Assembly: GCA_030285985.1 (NCBI GenBank)
Contig: CP127384.1
Coordinates: forward strand, 1,166,501 to 1,230,500
DNA: 64,000 nt
Source of the DNA: Aquidulcibacter paucihalophilus
GTDB taxonomy: Bacteria; Pseudomonadota; Alphaproteobacteria; Caulobacterales; Caulobacteraceae
Reading direction: 5' to 3'
The stretch's first letter is position 1. Each line of letters starts with the position of its first letter. The notes beneath the pieces were generated by a model. It made no database searches. It saw nothing but the letters and a program-made list of their open reading frames with translations, and was not told the origin of the DNA. Both the position numbers and the translations under genes were made by a program. Below are positions 36,311 to 46,427 of the stretch, one piece after another.

Positions 36311-36952
36311 ATGCGCGATCCCATCGAACTGATGAACATGAACCTCGTTCCCATGGTGGTGGAGCAGTCCAGCCGGGGCGAGCGCGCCTTCGACATCTTC
36401 TCGCGCCTGCTGCGTGAGCGGATCATCTTCCTGACCGGGCCCTTCGAGGACGGTATGGCCTCGCTGATCTGCGCCCAGCTGCTGTTCCTGGAATCGGAGA
36501 ACCCGAAGAAGGAAATCAGCATGTACATCAACAGCCCCGGCGGACAGGTGTCCTCGGCGCTCGCGATCTACGACACCATGCAATACATCCGCTCGCCGGT
36601 TTCGACCGTCTGCATGGGCATGGCCGCCTCGGCCGGTTCGCTGATCCTCGCCGCCGGTGCCGCCGGCCAGCGCGTGGCCCTGCCGAACGCCCGCATCATG
36701 GTGCACCAGCCCTCGGGCGGCTTCCGCGGCCAGGCCTCGGACATCGAACTGCACGCCGCCGACATCCGCTACACCAAACGCCGCCTCAACGAGATCTACG
36801 TCCACCACACCGGCCGGACCTATGAGGAAGTCGAACGCACGCTCGACCGCGACCACTTCATGAGCGCCGAGGAAGCCAAGGCCTGGGGCGTCGTCGACCA
36901 CGTCTATGACCGCCGCGAACAGGCCGAGGGCGACGGTGTGAAGACCGTCTGA
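36311..36952 (+). CDS. clpP: ATP-dependent Clp protease proteolytic subunit ClpP
   Basis: A 213-residue serine peptidase. The catalytic Ser107 (MGMAASAGS) and His132 (MVHQPSGG) are clear, and the Asp lies in the [12 protein letters not shown] region. It forms the two-ring barrel used by ClpX and ClpA. The start at 36311 ([19 protein letters not shown]) is chosen for its GAGAAGG site; an ATG seven codons upstream is possible. In Caulobacter ClpXP degrades CtrA and other cell-cycle regulators. A terminator follows. Confidence 0.97.
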   Translation: MRDPIELMNMNLVPMVVEQSSRGERAFDIFSRLLRERIIFLTGPFEDGMASLICAQLLFLESENPKKEISMYINSPGGQVSSALAIYDTMQYIRSPVSTVCMGMAASAGSLILAAGAAGQRVALPNARIMVHQPSGGFRGQASDIELHAADIRYTKRRLNEIYVHHTGRTYEEVERTLDRDHFMSAEEAKAWGVVDHVYDRREQAEGDGVKTV

Positions 36953-36974
36953 CACCCGACGGACAACAATGCTG

Positions 36975-37008
36975 AAAAGGCGCGTCGGAGACGGCGCGCC
37001 TTTTTCTT
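36975..37008 (+). terminator. Terminator after clpP
   Basis: Perfect 10-bp stem (36975-36984 with 36995-37004) with a 10-nt loop, followed by a T-rich run. Confidence 0.8.
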
Positions 37009-37025
37009 TGTGCTATCAGGTCGCC

Positions 37026-37343
37026 ATGCAGACGCGCGACAACACCGGGACCGTCGAGATCGACGGCGACATCTACCATTGGGAGCTGCGGCGACAGCCC
37101 CGGCCGCTGAGCGGCGGCAAGTGGGAGGGGATCGCCGTGACGCTGCGGCTGGCCGACTTCAAGCGGGAGGCCATTGTGCAATTCCCGCCGCCCCTTCGCC
37201 CCAACGGCCGTCCGGACACGGAGAAGCAGTTCGTGAACCCGGACCACATTCGCAACGCCGTCACCGCGGTGATCGAGGCCGGATGGAACCCGACCTCGCG
37301 CGGCAAGCCCATGGTCTTCGACGTCGACGCCGACGGGCGCTGA
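37026..37343 (+). CDS. Small conserved protein of unknown function
   Basis: A 105-residue soluble protein beginning MQTRDNTGTVEIDGDIYHWELRR. It has a beta-rich N-terminal half and the segment PNGRPDTEKQFVNPDHIRNAVTAVIEAGWNPTSRGKPMVFDVD, which looks conserved. I recall similar short proteins in Caulobacterales and Sphingomonadales but no function. The start at 37026 is preceded by an AGG; the upstream part of the frame covers the clpP terminator. It converges on the cicA-like gene. Confidence 0.65.
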   Translation: MQTRDNTGTVEIDGDIYHWELRRQPRPLSGGKWEGIAVTLRLADFKREAIVQFPPPLRPNGRPDTEKQFVNPDHIRNAVTAVIEAGWNPTSRGKPMVFDVDADGR

Positions 37344-37352
37344 CCGCCCGGC

Positions 37353-37994
37353 TCAGCCCTTGAAGCGCCGGAATCCGGCCTCGTCCGCCATGGCAAGCAT
37401 CTCGGTGTCGCCCGTGGTGTCGCCATAGGCCGCAGCAAGCTTCATGTCTGCGCCGAAGGCCTCCCGCAGCCGGCGCACCTTTTCCTCACCCCGGCAGTTG
37501 GCGGTCGCGAATGCGCCGGCGACGCGGTCGTCAGCGTCGAAGACCAGTTGCGTGCCCAGCAGGGCCTCGGCCTCCAGCCTGCGTGCGAACGGGGCCACGG
37601 TGGTCTCGGGGCTGGCGGTCACGATGACGCGATAGGCGCCTCGCCGGCCCCAGTCCTGCCAGCAGGCGAGGGCGTCATAGCGGATGAATCCGGGCCAGAC
37701 CTGGCCGGCGAAGGCCTCCGCATCGGCTTCCAGCTGCGCGCGCGGCGTGCCTTTGAGGAACTCCCGCACCGAGGCGGCCTTGAGTCGGCCCCGGTCGCGG
37801 TGACCGGCATAGCCGATCAGGTCCGGCGTCATCCGCGCCAGCCCGCCCAACCAGCCGTCCGCGCCCGCCCGCCAGCGCAGGAACTGCGTGAAACTGTCGC
37901 GAACCGTCAGCGTGCCGTCGAAATCAAAGGCCACAATGGCCTGATCCTTGCGCGGCAGCTGGTGAATCAGGGCAGGGCTTCCCATGTCAGACAT
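37353..37994 (-). CDS. cicA: HAD-family phosphatase, CicA-like
   Basis: A 213-residue HAD subfamily IB hydrolase. Motif I is DFDGTLT with nucleophile Asp24 and Asp26; motif II is VTASPET; motif III/IV are K in EEKVRRL and YGDTTGDTEML. The gene lies between clpP and clpX and is divergent from clpX. That is the place of cicA in Caulobacter crescentus, a phosphotransferase-superfamily gene whose dosage matters for growth and cell shape. The substrate is unproven. It also resembles PgpC-type phosphatidylglycerophosphatases. Confidence 0.75.
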   Translation of the reverse strand: MSDMGSPALIHQLPRKDQAIVAFDFDGTLTVRDSFTQFLRWRAGADGWLGGLARMTPDLIGYAGHRDRGRLKAASVREFLKGTPRAQLEADAEAFAGQVWPGFIRYDALACWQDWGRRGAYRVIVTASPETTVAPFARRLEAEALLGTQLVFDADDRVAGAFATANCRGEEKVRRLREAFGADMKLAAAYGDTTGDTEMLAMADEAGFRRFKG

Positions 37995-38183
37995 TCGCCG
38001 CGATCTCCCTCGACATTTGACCGTCCGCTTCGGACTCCGGCCACGCTTGGCCGGGGTTGTGGAGGGGCTCGGTATGGGTGATTGTCAATTTTTGAAGACC
38101 TTTGCGCCCATTGTCCGGGAATCAAACGCGAAGGATGCGCGTTAGCCCCATATCGGGGTGAACCGCGGGAGTGAGAAGACTCG

Positions 38184-39458
38184 ATGACCAAAGCCGCCGG
38201 CACCGACGCCAAAAGCACGCTCTACTGCTCGTTCTGCGGGAAGAGCCAGCACGAGGTGCGCAAGCTCATCGCCGGACCGACCGTGTTCATCTGCGATGAA
38301 TGCGTCGAGCTCTGCATGGATATCATCCGCGAAGAGCACAAAATCTCGTTCTCCAAGGCCAAGGACGGCGTGCCGTCGCCGAAGGAGATCCGGGAGGTCC
38401 TGGACGACTATGTCATCGGCCAGTCGCACGCCAAGAAGGTGCTCTCGGTCGCGGTCCACAACCACTACAAGCGCCTGAACCACGCGACGAAGAATAACGA
38501 CGTCGAACTGGCCAAGTCCAACATCATGCTGATCGGGCCGACCGGCTCGGGCAAGACGCTGCTGGCCCAGACGCTGGCGCGCATCATCGACGTGCCCTTC
38601 ACCATGGCCGACGCCACGACCCTGACCGAAGCCGGTTATGTTGGTGAAGACGTCGAGAACATCATCCTGAAGCTGCTCCAGGCCTCGGACTACAACGTCG
38701 AGCGGGCCCAGCGCGGCATCGTCTACATCGACGAGATCGACAAGATTTCGCGCAAGTCGGACAACCCGTCGATCACCCGTGACGTCTCGGGCGAGGGCGT
38801 GCAGCAGGCCCTGCTGAAGATCATGGAAGGCACCGTCGCCTCCGTGCCCCCGCAGGGCGGCCGCAAACATCCCCAGCAGGAGTTCCTGCAGGTCGACACT
38901 GCCAACATCCTGTTCATCGTCGGCGGTGCCTTCGCCGGCCTCGAGAAGGTGATCACGGCGCGCGGTGACGGGGCCTCGATCGGCTTCGGCGCCAAGGTCA
39001 AGGAAGTCGACGAGCGCCGCACGGGCGACATCCTCAAGGGCGTCGAGCCGGACGATCTGATGCGCTTCGGCCTGATCCCCGAGTTCATCGGCCGTCTGCC
39101 GGTTCTGGCGACGCTGGAGGACCTGGACGAGCCGGCGCTGGTCACCATCCTGACCGAGCCCAAGAACGCCCTGGTCAAGCAGTACAAGCGCCTGTTCGAG
39201 ATGGAGAATGTCGATCTGACCTTCACCGACGACGCCCTGACCGCGGTCGCCAAGAAGGCCATCACCCGCAAGACCGGTGCCCGCGGCCTGCGTTCGATCC
39301 TCGAAGGCATTCTGCTGGAGACGATGTTCGAACTGCCGACCTTCGAAGGCGTCGAGGAAGTGGTCGTCAATGCCGAGGTGATCGAGGGCAAGGCCCAGCC
39401 TCTGCTGATCTACTCCGAGACCAAATCCAAGAAGGCCGCGCCCGACAGCGCGGCCTGA
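38184..39458 (+). CDS. clpX: ATP-dependent Clp protease ATP-binding subunit ClpX
   Basis: A 424-residue AAA+ unfoldase of normal length. The N-terminal zinc-binding domain has C15, C18, C37 and C40. Walker A is GPTGSGKT (118-125), Walker B is [10 protein letters not shown], and the ClpP-docking IGF loop is seen in [10 protein letters not shown]. With ClpP it degrades tagged and cell-cycle proteins. The gene is divergent from the cicA-like gene and followed by a terminator and lon. Its 5' side has GTGAGAAGACTCG before the ATG. Confidence 0.98.
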   Translation: MTKAAGTDAKSTLYCSFCGKSQHEVRKLIAGPTVFICDECVELCMDIIREEHKISFSKAKDGVPSPKEIREVLDDYVIGQSHAKKVLSVAVHNHYKRLNHATKNNDVELAKSNIMLIGPTGSGKTLLAQTLARIIDVPFTMADATTLTEAGYVGEDVENIILKLLQASDYNVERAQRGIVYIDEIDKISRKSDNPSITRDVSGEGVQQALLKIMEGTVASVPPQGGRKHPQQEFLQVDTANILFIVGGAFAGLEKVITARGDGASIGFGAKVKEVDERRTGDILKGVEPDDLMRFGLIPEFIGRLPVLATLEDLDEPALVTILTEPKNALVKQYKRLFEMENVDLTFTDDALTAVAKKAITRKTGARGLRSILEGILLETMFELPTFEGVEEVVVNAEVIEGKAQPLLIYSETKSKKAAPDSAA

Positions 39459-39479
39459 TCCCCCGGGATCAGAATACTG

Positions 39480-39512
39480 AAAGGGCGGGTCCGGCGACGG
39501 GCCCGCCCTTTT
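39480..39512 (+). terminator. Terminator after clpX
   Basis: 13-bp stem with one G-U pair (39480-39492 with 39499-39511), GGCGAC loop and a T run. Confidence 0.85.
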
Positions 39513-39693
39513 CCTTGCGCTCCGGACACCGGCCGGCACACAGATGATGCACGACGGCAACAGGCCGCCGGAGCGACAGGACGACCGCTTCGGCCGCATT
39601 CCCGCAACATCCATGCGCCATGGCCGGCTGGCAGCCCCGGATCATGCAGCCTTGCCGCCTGTGGACGGAAGGAGTGGTTCGGTGCCCGTTACG

Positions 39694-39723
39694 CTTGAAC
39701 CGCGCCGTTCGTAAACCACATAC
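39694..39723 (+). promoter_or_regulatory. Candidate heat-shock (sigma-32) promoter of lon
   Basis: CTTGAA (39694-39699) is followed after 16 bases by CCACATAC (39716-39723), matching CCCCATNT at six of eight positions. lon is a classic heat-shock gene. An overlapping sigma-70 reading (TTGAAC, CATACT, 18-base spacer) is also possible. Confidence 0.4.
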
Positions 39724-39833
39724 TCATCCGAAGGCCGCTGAATGGCGGGCCGAGTCGAAACGGCGGGGCAGAGGCGCCCCGCACGCCGCCGCGGCGGGTC
39801 CGAGATCAACGAGGACCCCGTGAGAGTTGCATC

Positions 39834-42230
39834 ATGACTGACACCAAAACCCTGCCCGTGCTGCCGCTGAGAGACATCGTCGTCTTTCCGCACATGGTCG
39901 TCCCGCTGTTCGTGGGCCGCGAGAAGTCGGTCAAGGCGCTCGACGAGATCATGAAGGGCGAAAAGCAGATCCTGCTGGCCACCCAGAAGAACAGCGTCGA
40001 CGACGACCCCTCCGCTGACGCCATCTATCCGATCGGCGTCCTGGCCACCGTGCTTCAGCTGCTCAAACTGCCCGACGGCACCGTCAAGGTGCTGGTGGAG
40101 GGCAAGAGCCGGGCCCGCCTGACGAAATTCACCGACCGCACCGAATATTTCGAGGCCGAGGCCGTCGAGATTGCGGACGAACCGGGCGAGCCCGCCCAGT
40201 CGGAGGCCCTGCTGCGCGCCGTGATCGAGCAGTTCGAAAACTATGTGAAGCTGAACAAGAAGGTGCCGCCCGAGGCCCTCAGCTCCATCCCCCAGATCAC
40301 CGACCCGTCCAAGCTGGCCGACAGCGTGGCGGCCCATCTGTCGGTCAAGATCGGCGACAAGCAGGGCCTGCTGGAGACCATCGCCGTCCCGGAACGGCTG
40401 GAGAAGGTCTACGGCCTGATGGAGGGCGAGATCTCCGTCCTGCAGGTCGAGAAGAAGATCCGCTCGCGCGTGAAGCGCCAGATGGAGAAGACCCAGCGCG
40501 AATATTATCTGAACGAGCAGATGAAGGCGATCCAGCGCGAGCTGGGCGAGACCGACGACAGCCGTGACGAGATCATGGAGCTGGAGAAGCGCATCCGTAA
40601 GACGCGCCTGTCCAGGGAAGCGCGGACCAAGGCCGAGGCCGAGGTCAAGAAGCTGCGCAACATGAGCCCGATGTCGGCGGAATCGACGGTGGTGCGCAAC
40701 TACCTCGACTGGCTGCTGTCGATCCCGTGGGGCAAGGCCAAGTCGAAGGCCATCGACCTCAACAAGGCCGAAGCCATCCTCGAGGAGGACCACTACGGCC
40801 TCGAGAAGGTCAAGGAACGCATCATCGAATATCTGGCGGTCCAGGCCCGCACCAATACGCTGAAGGGCCCGATCCTGTGCCTCGTCGGCCCTCCGGGTGT
40901 CGGCAAGACCTCGCTGGCCAAGTCGATCGCCAAGGCCACGGGCCGGGAATACATCCGCATGTCGCTGGGCGGCGTACGCGATGAGGCCGAGATCCGCGGC
41001 CACCGCCGGACCTATATCGGCTCCATGCCGGGCAAGATCATCCAGTCGATGAAGAAGGTGAAGACCACCAACGCCTTCATCCTCCTGGACGAGATCGACA
41101 AGCTGGGTGCCGACTGGCGCGGGGATCCAACCTCGGCCCTGCTCGAGGTGCTGGATCCGGCGCAGAACAACGCTTTCGGCGACCACTATCTGGAGGTCGA
41201 CTACGACCTGTCGAACGTCATGTTCGTGACCACGGCCAATACGCTGAACATGCCCCAGCCCCTGCTGGACCGCATGGAGATCATCCGGGTCAGCGGCTAC
41301 ACCGAGGACGAGAAGGTCCAGATCGCCCTGCGGCACGTCCTGCCGAAGGTGACGGAGGAAAACGGCCTCAAGCCGGCGGAATTCGTCGTGCCGGAGGAGA
41401 TGGTCCGCGACCTGATCCGCTACTACACCCGTGAAGCCGGTGTGCGTTCGCTGGAACGCGCCCTGGGCGGCCTGGCCCGCAAGGCGGTACGGGAAATGGC
41501 GCGCGAGAAGTCGCTGTCGATCACCATCGACGCCGAGAAGCTGGCCAAATACGCGGGCGTCCGGAAATACCGCTACGGCGAGACCGACGAGGAGGATCAG
41601 GTCGGCATCGTCACCGGTCTGGCCTGGACCGAGTTCGGCGGCGAGATCCTGACCATCGAGGCGATCAAGATGCCGGGCCGCGGCCGCATGACCGTGACCG
41701 GCAACCTCAAGGAGGTGATGAAGGAGTCCATCTCCGCCGCCGCCTCCTATGTCCGGGCCCGCTCGCTCAGCATCGGCGTCAAGCCGCCGATGTTCGAGAA
41801 GACCGACATCCACGTCCACGTGCCCGACGGCGCCACGCCCAAGGACGGTCCCTCGGCCGGTGTGGCCATGACGGTCGCCATGGTCTCGGTCCTGACCGGC
41901 ATTCCGATCCGCAAGGACATCGCCATGACCGGCGAGATCACCCTGCGCGGCCGGGTCACCGCCATCGGCGGCCTGAAGGAGAAGCTGCTCGCGGCCCTCC
42001 GCTCGGGCATCAAGACGGTGCTGATCCCCGAGGAGAACGAGAAGGACCTCGCCGACGTGCCCGACAATGTGAAGGGCGCGCTGGAGATCATCCCGATCAA
42101 GACCGCCGACGAGGCCCTGAAATGGGCCCTGACCGGCAGCCTCACCCCGGTCGAATGGGACGAGGCCGCGGATCCGCTGCCGGCCGCCCAGCCGGTCCAG
42201 GACCCGGGCGCGGCCGTCGCCACGCACTGA
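39834..42230 (+). CDS. lon: ATP-dependent protease Lon
   Basis: A 798-residue Lon of the LonA type. It has the N-terminal LON substrate domain ([23 protein letters not shown]), a coiled middle, Walker [10 protein letters not shown], Walker [11 protein letters not shown], and a C-terminal peptidase with catalytic Ser674 (DGPSAG) and Lys717 (GLKEKLL). It removes misfolded proteins; in Caulobacter it also degrades DnaA, CcrM and SciP. A terminator follows. The usual downstream hup gene is missing here; the next gene is a membrane methyltransferase. Confidence 0.98.
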   Translation: MTDTKTLPVLPLRDIVVFPHMVVPLFVGREKSVKALDEIMKGEKQILLATQKNSVDDDPSADAIYPIGVLATVLQLLKLPDGTVKVLVEGKSRARLTKFTDRTEYFEAEAVEIADEPGEPAQSEALLRAVIEQFENYVKLNKKVPPEALSSIPQITDPSKLADSVAAHLSVKIGDKQGLLETIAVPERLEKVYGLMEGEISVLQVEKKIRSRVKRQMEKTQREYYLNEQMKAIQRELGETDDSRDEIMELEKRIRKTRLSREARTKAEAEVKKLRNMSPMSAESTVVRNYLDWLLSIPWGKAKSKAIDLNKAEAILEEDHYGLEKVKERIIEYLAVQARTNTLKGPILCLVGPPGVGKTSLAKSIAKATGREYIRMSLGGVRDEAEIRGHRRTYIGSMPGKIIQSMKKVKTTNAFILLDEIDKLGADWRGDPTSALLEVLDPAQNNAFGDHYLEVDYDLSNVMFVTTANTLNMPQPLLDRMEIIRVSGYTEDEKVQIALRHVLPKVTEENGLKPAEFVVPEEMVRDLIRYYTREAGVRSLERALGGLARKAVREMAREKSLSITIDAEKLAKYAGVRKYRYGETDEEDQVGIVTGLAWTEFGGEILTIEAIKMPGRGRMTVTGNLKEVMKESISAAASYVRARSLSIGVKPPMFEKTDIHVHVPDGATPKDGPSAGVAMTVAMVSVLTGIPIRKDIAMTGEITLRGRVTAIGGLKEKLLAALRSGIKTVLIPEENEKDLADVPDNVKGALEIIPIKTADEALKWALTGSLTPVEWDEAADPLPAAQPVQDPGAAVATH

Positions 42231-42251
42231 CGGTCTGAAGCAGACAGAAAG

Positions 42252-42284
42252 AAACCCGCCCGGATCGCTCCGGGCGGGTTTTGC
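42252..42284 (+). terminator. Terminator after lon
   Basis: Perfect 13-bp stem (42252-42264 with 42269-42281), TCGC loop, T run. Confidence 0.88.
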
Positions 42285-42430
42285 TTGCCGGCAGGGCAGG
42301 GGCGCATCGCGGCCTTGCATTGGGTCGAGCTTTGGCGTCCCTCCATCTGACGGTCGTGCGATTCCAGCGACCATGGCGGGTTCCGCGCTTTTCCGGCGTT
42401 CCTTCCGTCTCCACTTGGGGAAGCGTCCGC

Positions 42431-43048
42431 TTGTCAGATCCACACCACCTTCGTCGCGTGCAGCTGATCCGGAAGGCGGCGCTGCTCTTCGCGCTGCTGG
42501 CGGCCTGTGCCCTCGCCGCGATCACCAACACCTTCGCATCCGTTCCCTGGCTGCACGATGGCGTCGAGGTCCTCGGGAGGGCCATGATCGTCATCTGCGT
42601 GGTCGGCCGCGCCTGGTGTTCGCTGTACATCGGCGGGCGGAAGAAGGCGGAGATCGTGGCCGGCGGGCCGTATTCGCTGTGCCGCAATCCGCTCTATCTG
42701 TTCAGCTTCATCGGCGCCTTCGGCATGGGTGCCCAGACCGGCAGCATCGTCATCGCCGCGCTGTTCGTCGTCATCGCCTTTGCGGTCTTCTACGTCACCG
42801 TCCGGCAGGAGGAGGTCTGGCTGACCGCCACCTTCGGCGATGAATACCGGGCCTATTGCGCGCGTACCCCCCGGTTCTGGCCCCGGTTCTCGAAATGGAG
42901 AGACACCGACACCATCGAGGTACGGCCGGTCTTCTTCCTGACGACGCTGCGGGATGGCCTGGCCTTCTTCCTGGCCATCCCGATCTTCGAGGCGCTGGAG
43001 CACGCCCAGGCCGTGGGCTGGGTCCGTGTCCTGTTCAGTCTGCCCTGA
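42431..43048 (+). CDS. Isoprenylcysteine carboxyl methyltransferase-like membrane protein
   Basis: A membrane protein of about 205 residues from a TTG start at 42431 with GGGGAAG upstream; a GTG at 42458 is an alternative, and no good ATG exists. It has four or five hydrophobic segments. The hallmark is GGPYSLCRNPLYLFSF and the later EEVWLTATFGDEYRAYCARTPRFWP, as in ICMT/PEMT-type SAM-dependent methyltransferases. Bacterial members methylate lipids or small molecules; the substrate here is unknown. It is a single gene between lon and the converging pirin gene. Confidence 0.75.
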   Translation: MSDPHHLRRVQLIRKAALLFALLAACALAAITNTFASVPWLHDGVEVLGRAMIVICVVGRAWCSLYIGGRKKAEIVAGGPYSLCRNPLYLFSFIGAFGMGAQTGSIVIAALFVVIAFAVFYVTVRQEEVWLTATFGDEYRAYCARTPRFWPRFSKWRDTDTIEVRPVFFLTTLRDGLAFFLAIPIFEALEHAQAVGWVRVLFSLP

Positions 43049-43054
43049 TAGCGG

Positions 43055-43750
43055 TCAGAGGCTGTCGACCATCACCAGTTCGGCGTCGTCCTTCGCCGTG
43101 ATCGTGATCTCCGCCTCGTCCTTGATCGCCGCGCCGTCGCGGGCGTTCAGCGCAACGCCATTGACTGTGACCGTCCCGACCGCCGGCACCAGATAGGCGC
43201 GGCGGCCCTCGGCCAGGCTGTAGGTCAGGCTCTCGCCGGCCTTCAGCGTCGCGCCCAGCACACGGGCGTCGGCATTGATGGTCAGGGCCTCGTCGGTCGG
43301 ATCGCCCGAGGCCAGGACCGAGAATTTGCCGGTCCGGTCGCTCTTCGGAAACTCCTTCGCGCCCCAGCTGGGCGTCGCGCCGCGTTTGTCGGCCTCGATC
43401 CAGATCTGGAACAGGGTGGTCATCTCGTTCTCGAGATTGAACTCCGAGTGACGTACGCCCGTGCCGGCGCTCATCACCTGCACGTCGCCGGCCCCGGTGC
43501 GGCCCTTGTTGCCCATGGAATCCTCATGGGTGATGGCCCCGGTGCGGACATAGGTGATGATCTCCATGTCGGCGTGGGGGTGGGGCGGAAAGCCCGACTT
43601 CGCCGCGATCTCATCGTCATTCCAGACGCGCAGCCGGCCCCAGCTCATGCGGGCGGGGTCATAATAGTTGGCGAATGAGAAATGGTGTCTGGCGTTCAGC
43701 CAGCCGTGGTTGGCGCCGCCGAGGGTGTTGAAGGGTCGAACGTCGATCAT
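43055..43750 (-). CDS. Pirin family protein
   Basis: A 231-residue bicupin protein. The N-terminal cupin has the metal ligands in GFPPHPHADMEIITYV and VRHSEFN. The start MIDVRPFNTLGGANHGWLNARHHFSF is typical of YhhW-like pirins, and the C-terminal cupin is diverged. E. coli YhhW is a quercetin 2,3-dioxygenase in vitro; the in vivo role is not settled. The start at 43750 has GGGAG seven bases upstream. The frame runs on upstream as an antisense-like shadow of aroC. It follows aroC on the same strand. Confidence 0.88.
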   Translation of the reverse strand: MIDVRPFNTLGGANHGWLNARHHFSFANYYDPARMSWGRLRVWNDDEIAAKSGFPPHPHADMEIITYVRTGAITHEDSMGNKGRTGAGDVQVMSAGTGVRHSEFNLENEMTTLFQIWIEADKRGATPSWGAKEFPKSDRTGKFSVLASGDPTDEALTINADARVLGATLKAGESLTYSLAEGRRAYLVPAVGTVTVNGVALNARDGAAIKDEAEITITAKDDAELVMVDSL

Positions 43751-43827
43751 GGGGATGCTCCCGGGACTCCGAGGGTTATGAACCTCGCTGGCGTCTATAT
43801 AGGCAACAGTGTCGGTGGCGAAAGAGG

Positions 43828-44913
43828 CTATCCGACCTGCGCCCTGTGCCTCAGCATCGCATCCGCCAGCACACAGGCCGCCATGGCCTCGACCACCGGC
43901 ACGCCGCGCAGGGCCACGCAGGGGTCGTGTCGTCCCTTGGTGCGCACCTCGGTCTCGGTCCCGTCGCGGGTGATGGTCTGGCCCGGCGTCAGGATGGAGG
44001 AGGTTGGCTTGAACGCGACCCGTGCCGTCAGCGGCTGGCCCGTCGAAATGCCACCCAGAACGCCACCCGCATGGTTTGACAGGAAGACCGGCCGCCCGTC
44101 CTCGCCCAGCCGCATGGCGTCGGCGTTCTCCTCGCCGGTCAGTTCGGCCGAGCCGAAGCCCGCGCCCATCTCGATGCCCTTGACCGCATTGATCGACATC
44201 ATCGCCGCCGCCAATTCGGCGTCCAGCTTGCCATAGAGCGGCGCGCCCCAGCCGGCGGGCAGGCCCGTCACCTCCAGCGCCACCACCGCCCCGATCGACG
44301 AGCCGGCCTTGCGCACGCCGTCGAGGTAAGACTCCCAAGCCGGGACGACCGTCGCCGAGGCCGCGAACAGGGCGTTGTCGTAGACCGCGTCGAAATCCAC
44401 CGCCTCTGGCCTTATCCGGTGCGGTCCGAGCTGGATCACCCCGGCGCGGATGCGGACCGCCTCGCCGAGCACCTTGCGCGCCACCGCCCCCGCCGCGACC
44501 CGCATCGCGGTCTCGCGCGCCGAGGACCGGCCGCCGCCGCGGTGGTCGCGGACGCCGTATTTGGCCTGGTAGGTGTAGTCCGCATGGCCGGGCCGGAAGG
44601 CGCGGGCGATCTCGCCATAGTCCTTCGACCGGGCGTCCTCATTCTCGATCTGGATGGCGATGGGCGCGCCGGTGGTGACCGGGCCGTTCCCGTCGTCGAA
44701 CACGCCGGACAGGATGCGCGCCGTGTCGCTCTCCTGCCGCTGGGTGACGAAGCGGCTGCCGCCGGGCTTGCGCCGGTCCAGCCAGGGCTGCAGGTCGGCC
44801 TCCGTCAGGGGGATCAGCGGCGGGCAGCCGTCTACGACGCAGCCGATCGCCGGCCCGTGGCTCTCGCCCCAGGTCGTCACGCGGAACAGATGGCCGAAGC
44901 TGTTGTGGGACAT
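43828..44913 (-). CDS. aroC: Chorismate synthase
   Basis: A 361-residue enzyme for the last step of the shikimate pathway (EPSP to chorismate, needing reduced FMN). The family signatures are all present: [17 protein letters not shown] near the start, [32 protein letters not shown], and the C-terminal RGRHDPCV-like segment ([19 protein letters not shown]). Length is normal. It ends 78 bases before pirin and is preceded by the HPD-less J-like gene on the same strand, 8 bases away. Confidence 0.97.
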   Translation of the reverse strand: MSHNSFGHLFRVTTWGESHGPAIGCVVDGCPPLIPLTEADLQPWLDRRKPGGSRFVTQRQESDTARILSGVFDDGNGPVTTGAPIAIQIENEDARSKDYGEIARAFRPGHADYTYQAKYGVRDHRGGGRSSARETAMRVAAGAVARKVLGEAVRIRAGVIQLGPHRIRPEAVDFDAVYDNALFAASATVVPAWESYLDGVRKAGSSIGAVVALEVTGLPAGWGAPLYGKLDAELAAAMMSINAVKGIEMGAGFGSAELTGEENADAMRLGEDGRPVFLSNHAGGVLGGISTGQPLTARVAFKPTSSILTPGQTITRDGTETEVRTKGRHDPCVALRGVPVVEAMAACVLADAMLRHRAQVG

Positions 44914-44921
44914 CGGACGAC

Positions 44922-45647
44922 CTAAGCCGCCAGCCGGTCCGGCGTCCAGACGCGTGTGAAGCGGATCAGCAGGTCCTCCGCCGGCGAAGGCGCTTCTTCG
45001 GACGGCTCCAGCGTCACGAACAGATGACCCTGCGGGCGCGAACCGCGCGCGGGCAGGCCGAGCCCCTTGAGCCGGAGGCGCAGCGGCTGATGCCCGGCGA
45101 CCAGCCAGGCCGAGCGCGGCCCGGCATGGGTCTCGATCTCCAGCCGCCCGCCGTCGGCCAGCACCCGATGCGACACCGAACGGGTCATGTAGAGGTCGTC
45201 GCCGACAGCGCTGAGCCCGTTCGCGCCGCGCACCAGAACCGGCAGATAAAGGTCGCTTCCGTCCTCGCCCGCCGCCCGGAGCCGCAGATGTTCGGCGGTG
45301 CGCAGGCCCGCGGGCACCCGGATCCGCAGCAGGCGCGCGCCCATCCGCACCTCGGCGAGGCCGCCGTTCAGCGCTTCGAGCGGGCCGATCGCCACCACCG
45401 GCGGGGTCGCCGGGCGCACCCTCGGCGCCTCAAGCGCCAGCGGCGCGGTCTGGTGCTGGACCAGCCGCCAGGCCGCGATCGTCTTGCGGAACCTTGCGTC
45501 GCTGCCGCCTGCGGCTTCTGGCCGCGCCGCCTTGATGGCGATGCGGAAGGCGGCGGTCAGGGCCGCGCCGTCCACAGGGCCGGTGAGGCCGAGCAGGGCG
45601 TAGGCCTCACGGGTCGAGGCGACTTCAGGGAGCGATCGGGCGCGCAT
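44922..45647 (-). CDS. J-domain-like protein lacking HPD, with DnaJ C-terminal-type domain
   Basis: A 241-residue protein. Residues about 8-65 keep the J-domain helix pattern ([49 protein letters not shown]), but the HPD tripeptide is replaced by RPE, so DnaK stimulation by the standard route is doubtful. Residues about 90-240 resemble a DnaJ substrate-binding barrel ([44 protein letters not shown]). The ATG at 45647 is chosen; a GTG seven codons upstream is possible. It is divergent from pdxH, with aroC downstream. Confidence 0.75.
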   Translation of the reverse strand: MRARSLPEVASTREAYALLGLTGPVDGAALTAAFRIAIKAARPEAAGGSDARFRKTIAAWRLVQHQTAPLALEAPRVRPATPPVVAIGPLEALNGGLAEVRMGARLLRIRVPAGLRTAEHLRLRAAGEDGSDLYLPVLVRGANGLSAVGDDLYMTRSVSHRVLADGGRLEIETHAGPRSAWLVAGHQPLRLRLKGLGLPARGSRPQGHLFVTLEPSEEAPSPAEDLLIRFTRVWTPDRLAA

Positions 45648-45734
45648 CGGCGCACTAAGGCCCTGCACATGGTCAAGGCCCGGTTAACCGTGAAGCCTCT
45701 CCCCAGCGGGGCCATGAAGGTCTATCTGCCGTTC

Positions 45735-46409
45735 ATGACCGCACCCGTGATCCCCCCGAGCCCGACCCGCGAAGAATATGCGGCGGACTATGCCGCCGCC
45801 CTGGCCGCCAATGGCGACGAGACCATCTTCGATCGCATCGAGCCGTTCGGCCTGTTCGTCGACTGGCTGGGCGACGCCAAGGGCACCGAGCCGAACGACG
45901 CCAATGCCATGGCGCTGTCGACCGTGGACGCCGCCGGCGCGCCGGACAGCCGGATGGTGCTGCTCAAGGACGTCGATGCACACGGCTTCACCTTCTATTC
46001 CAACCGCGAGAGCGCCAAGGGGCTGAACCTGGCCGCCCATCCCCGCGCGGCCCTGCTGTTCCACTGGAAGTCCCTGCGGCGTCAGGTGCGGGTGCGCGGT
46101 GCCGTGGAGCCGGTCACGCCGGCGGAGGCCGACGCCTATTTCGCCAGCCGCGCCCGCGAGAGCCGCATCGGGGCCTGGGCCTCGGACCAGTCCCGGCCGC
46201 TGGACAGCCGCGCGGCGCTGGAAGCCGCCGTTGTCCGTGAGACCGCCCGCTTCGAGGGTGCCGATGTGCCCCGGCCCGAGCGCTGGACCGGCTGGCGGGT
46301 CGTCCCGGACAGCATCGAGTTCTGGCGGGACCGCCCGTTCCGCCTGCACGACCGGCTGAGGTTTGACCGCACAGGCGCGGACTGGACCCGGACCCGTCTC
46401 TGGCCCTGA
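45735..46409 (+). CDS. pdxH: Pyridoxamine 5'-phosphate oxidase
   Basis: A 224-residue FMN enzyme that makes pyridoxal 5'-phosphate. Motifs: [81 protein letters not shown] and the C-terminal signature [27 protein letters not shown]. The start at 45735 ([10 protein letters not shown]) fits the family; ATGs at 45714 and further up are possible and the ribosome sites do not decide. It supplies PLP for enzymes such as the aldolase-like gene at 27.9 kb. Confidence 0.95.
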   Translation: MTAPVIPPSPTREEYAADYAAALAANGDETIFDRIEPFGLFVDWLGDAKGTEPNDANAMALSTVDAAGAPDSRMVLLKDVDAHGFTFYSNRESAKGLNLAAHPRAALLFHWKSLRRQVRVRGAVEPVTPAEADAYFASRARESRIGAWASDQSRPLDSRAALEAAVVRETARFEGADVPRPERWTGWRVVPDSIEFWRDRPFRLHDRLRFDRTGADWTRTRLWP

Positions 46410-46427
46410 ACGTTCAGGCTCGACCTC

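Larger units (their letters stand above)
39459..39833 (+). other. 375-base gap between clpX and lon
   Basis: It begins with the clpX terminator (39480-39512). A candidate heat-shock promoter lies near 39694-39723. Between and after these I see GC-rich sequence without a credible gene: short open frames exist on both strands but are arginine-rich and lack ribosome sites. The last 100 bases would be the lon leader; it contains GGGGC/GCCCC pairs that can fold but no T run. Confidence 0.6.

Noticed and set aside
38145..38157. CCCCATAT as a sigma-32 -10 box for clpX
   Set aside because: No matching -35 box lies at a proper distance, and the bases also form a small CCCC-GGGG palindrome.
39642..42443. 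933-codon open frame antisense to lon
   Set aside because: Same reason; lon has complete domains on the other strand.
44922..45647. Ordinary DnaJ co-chaperone
   Set aside because: The HPD tripeptide is replaced by RPE, so that call would overstate what the sequence supports.
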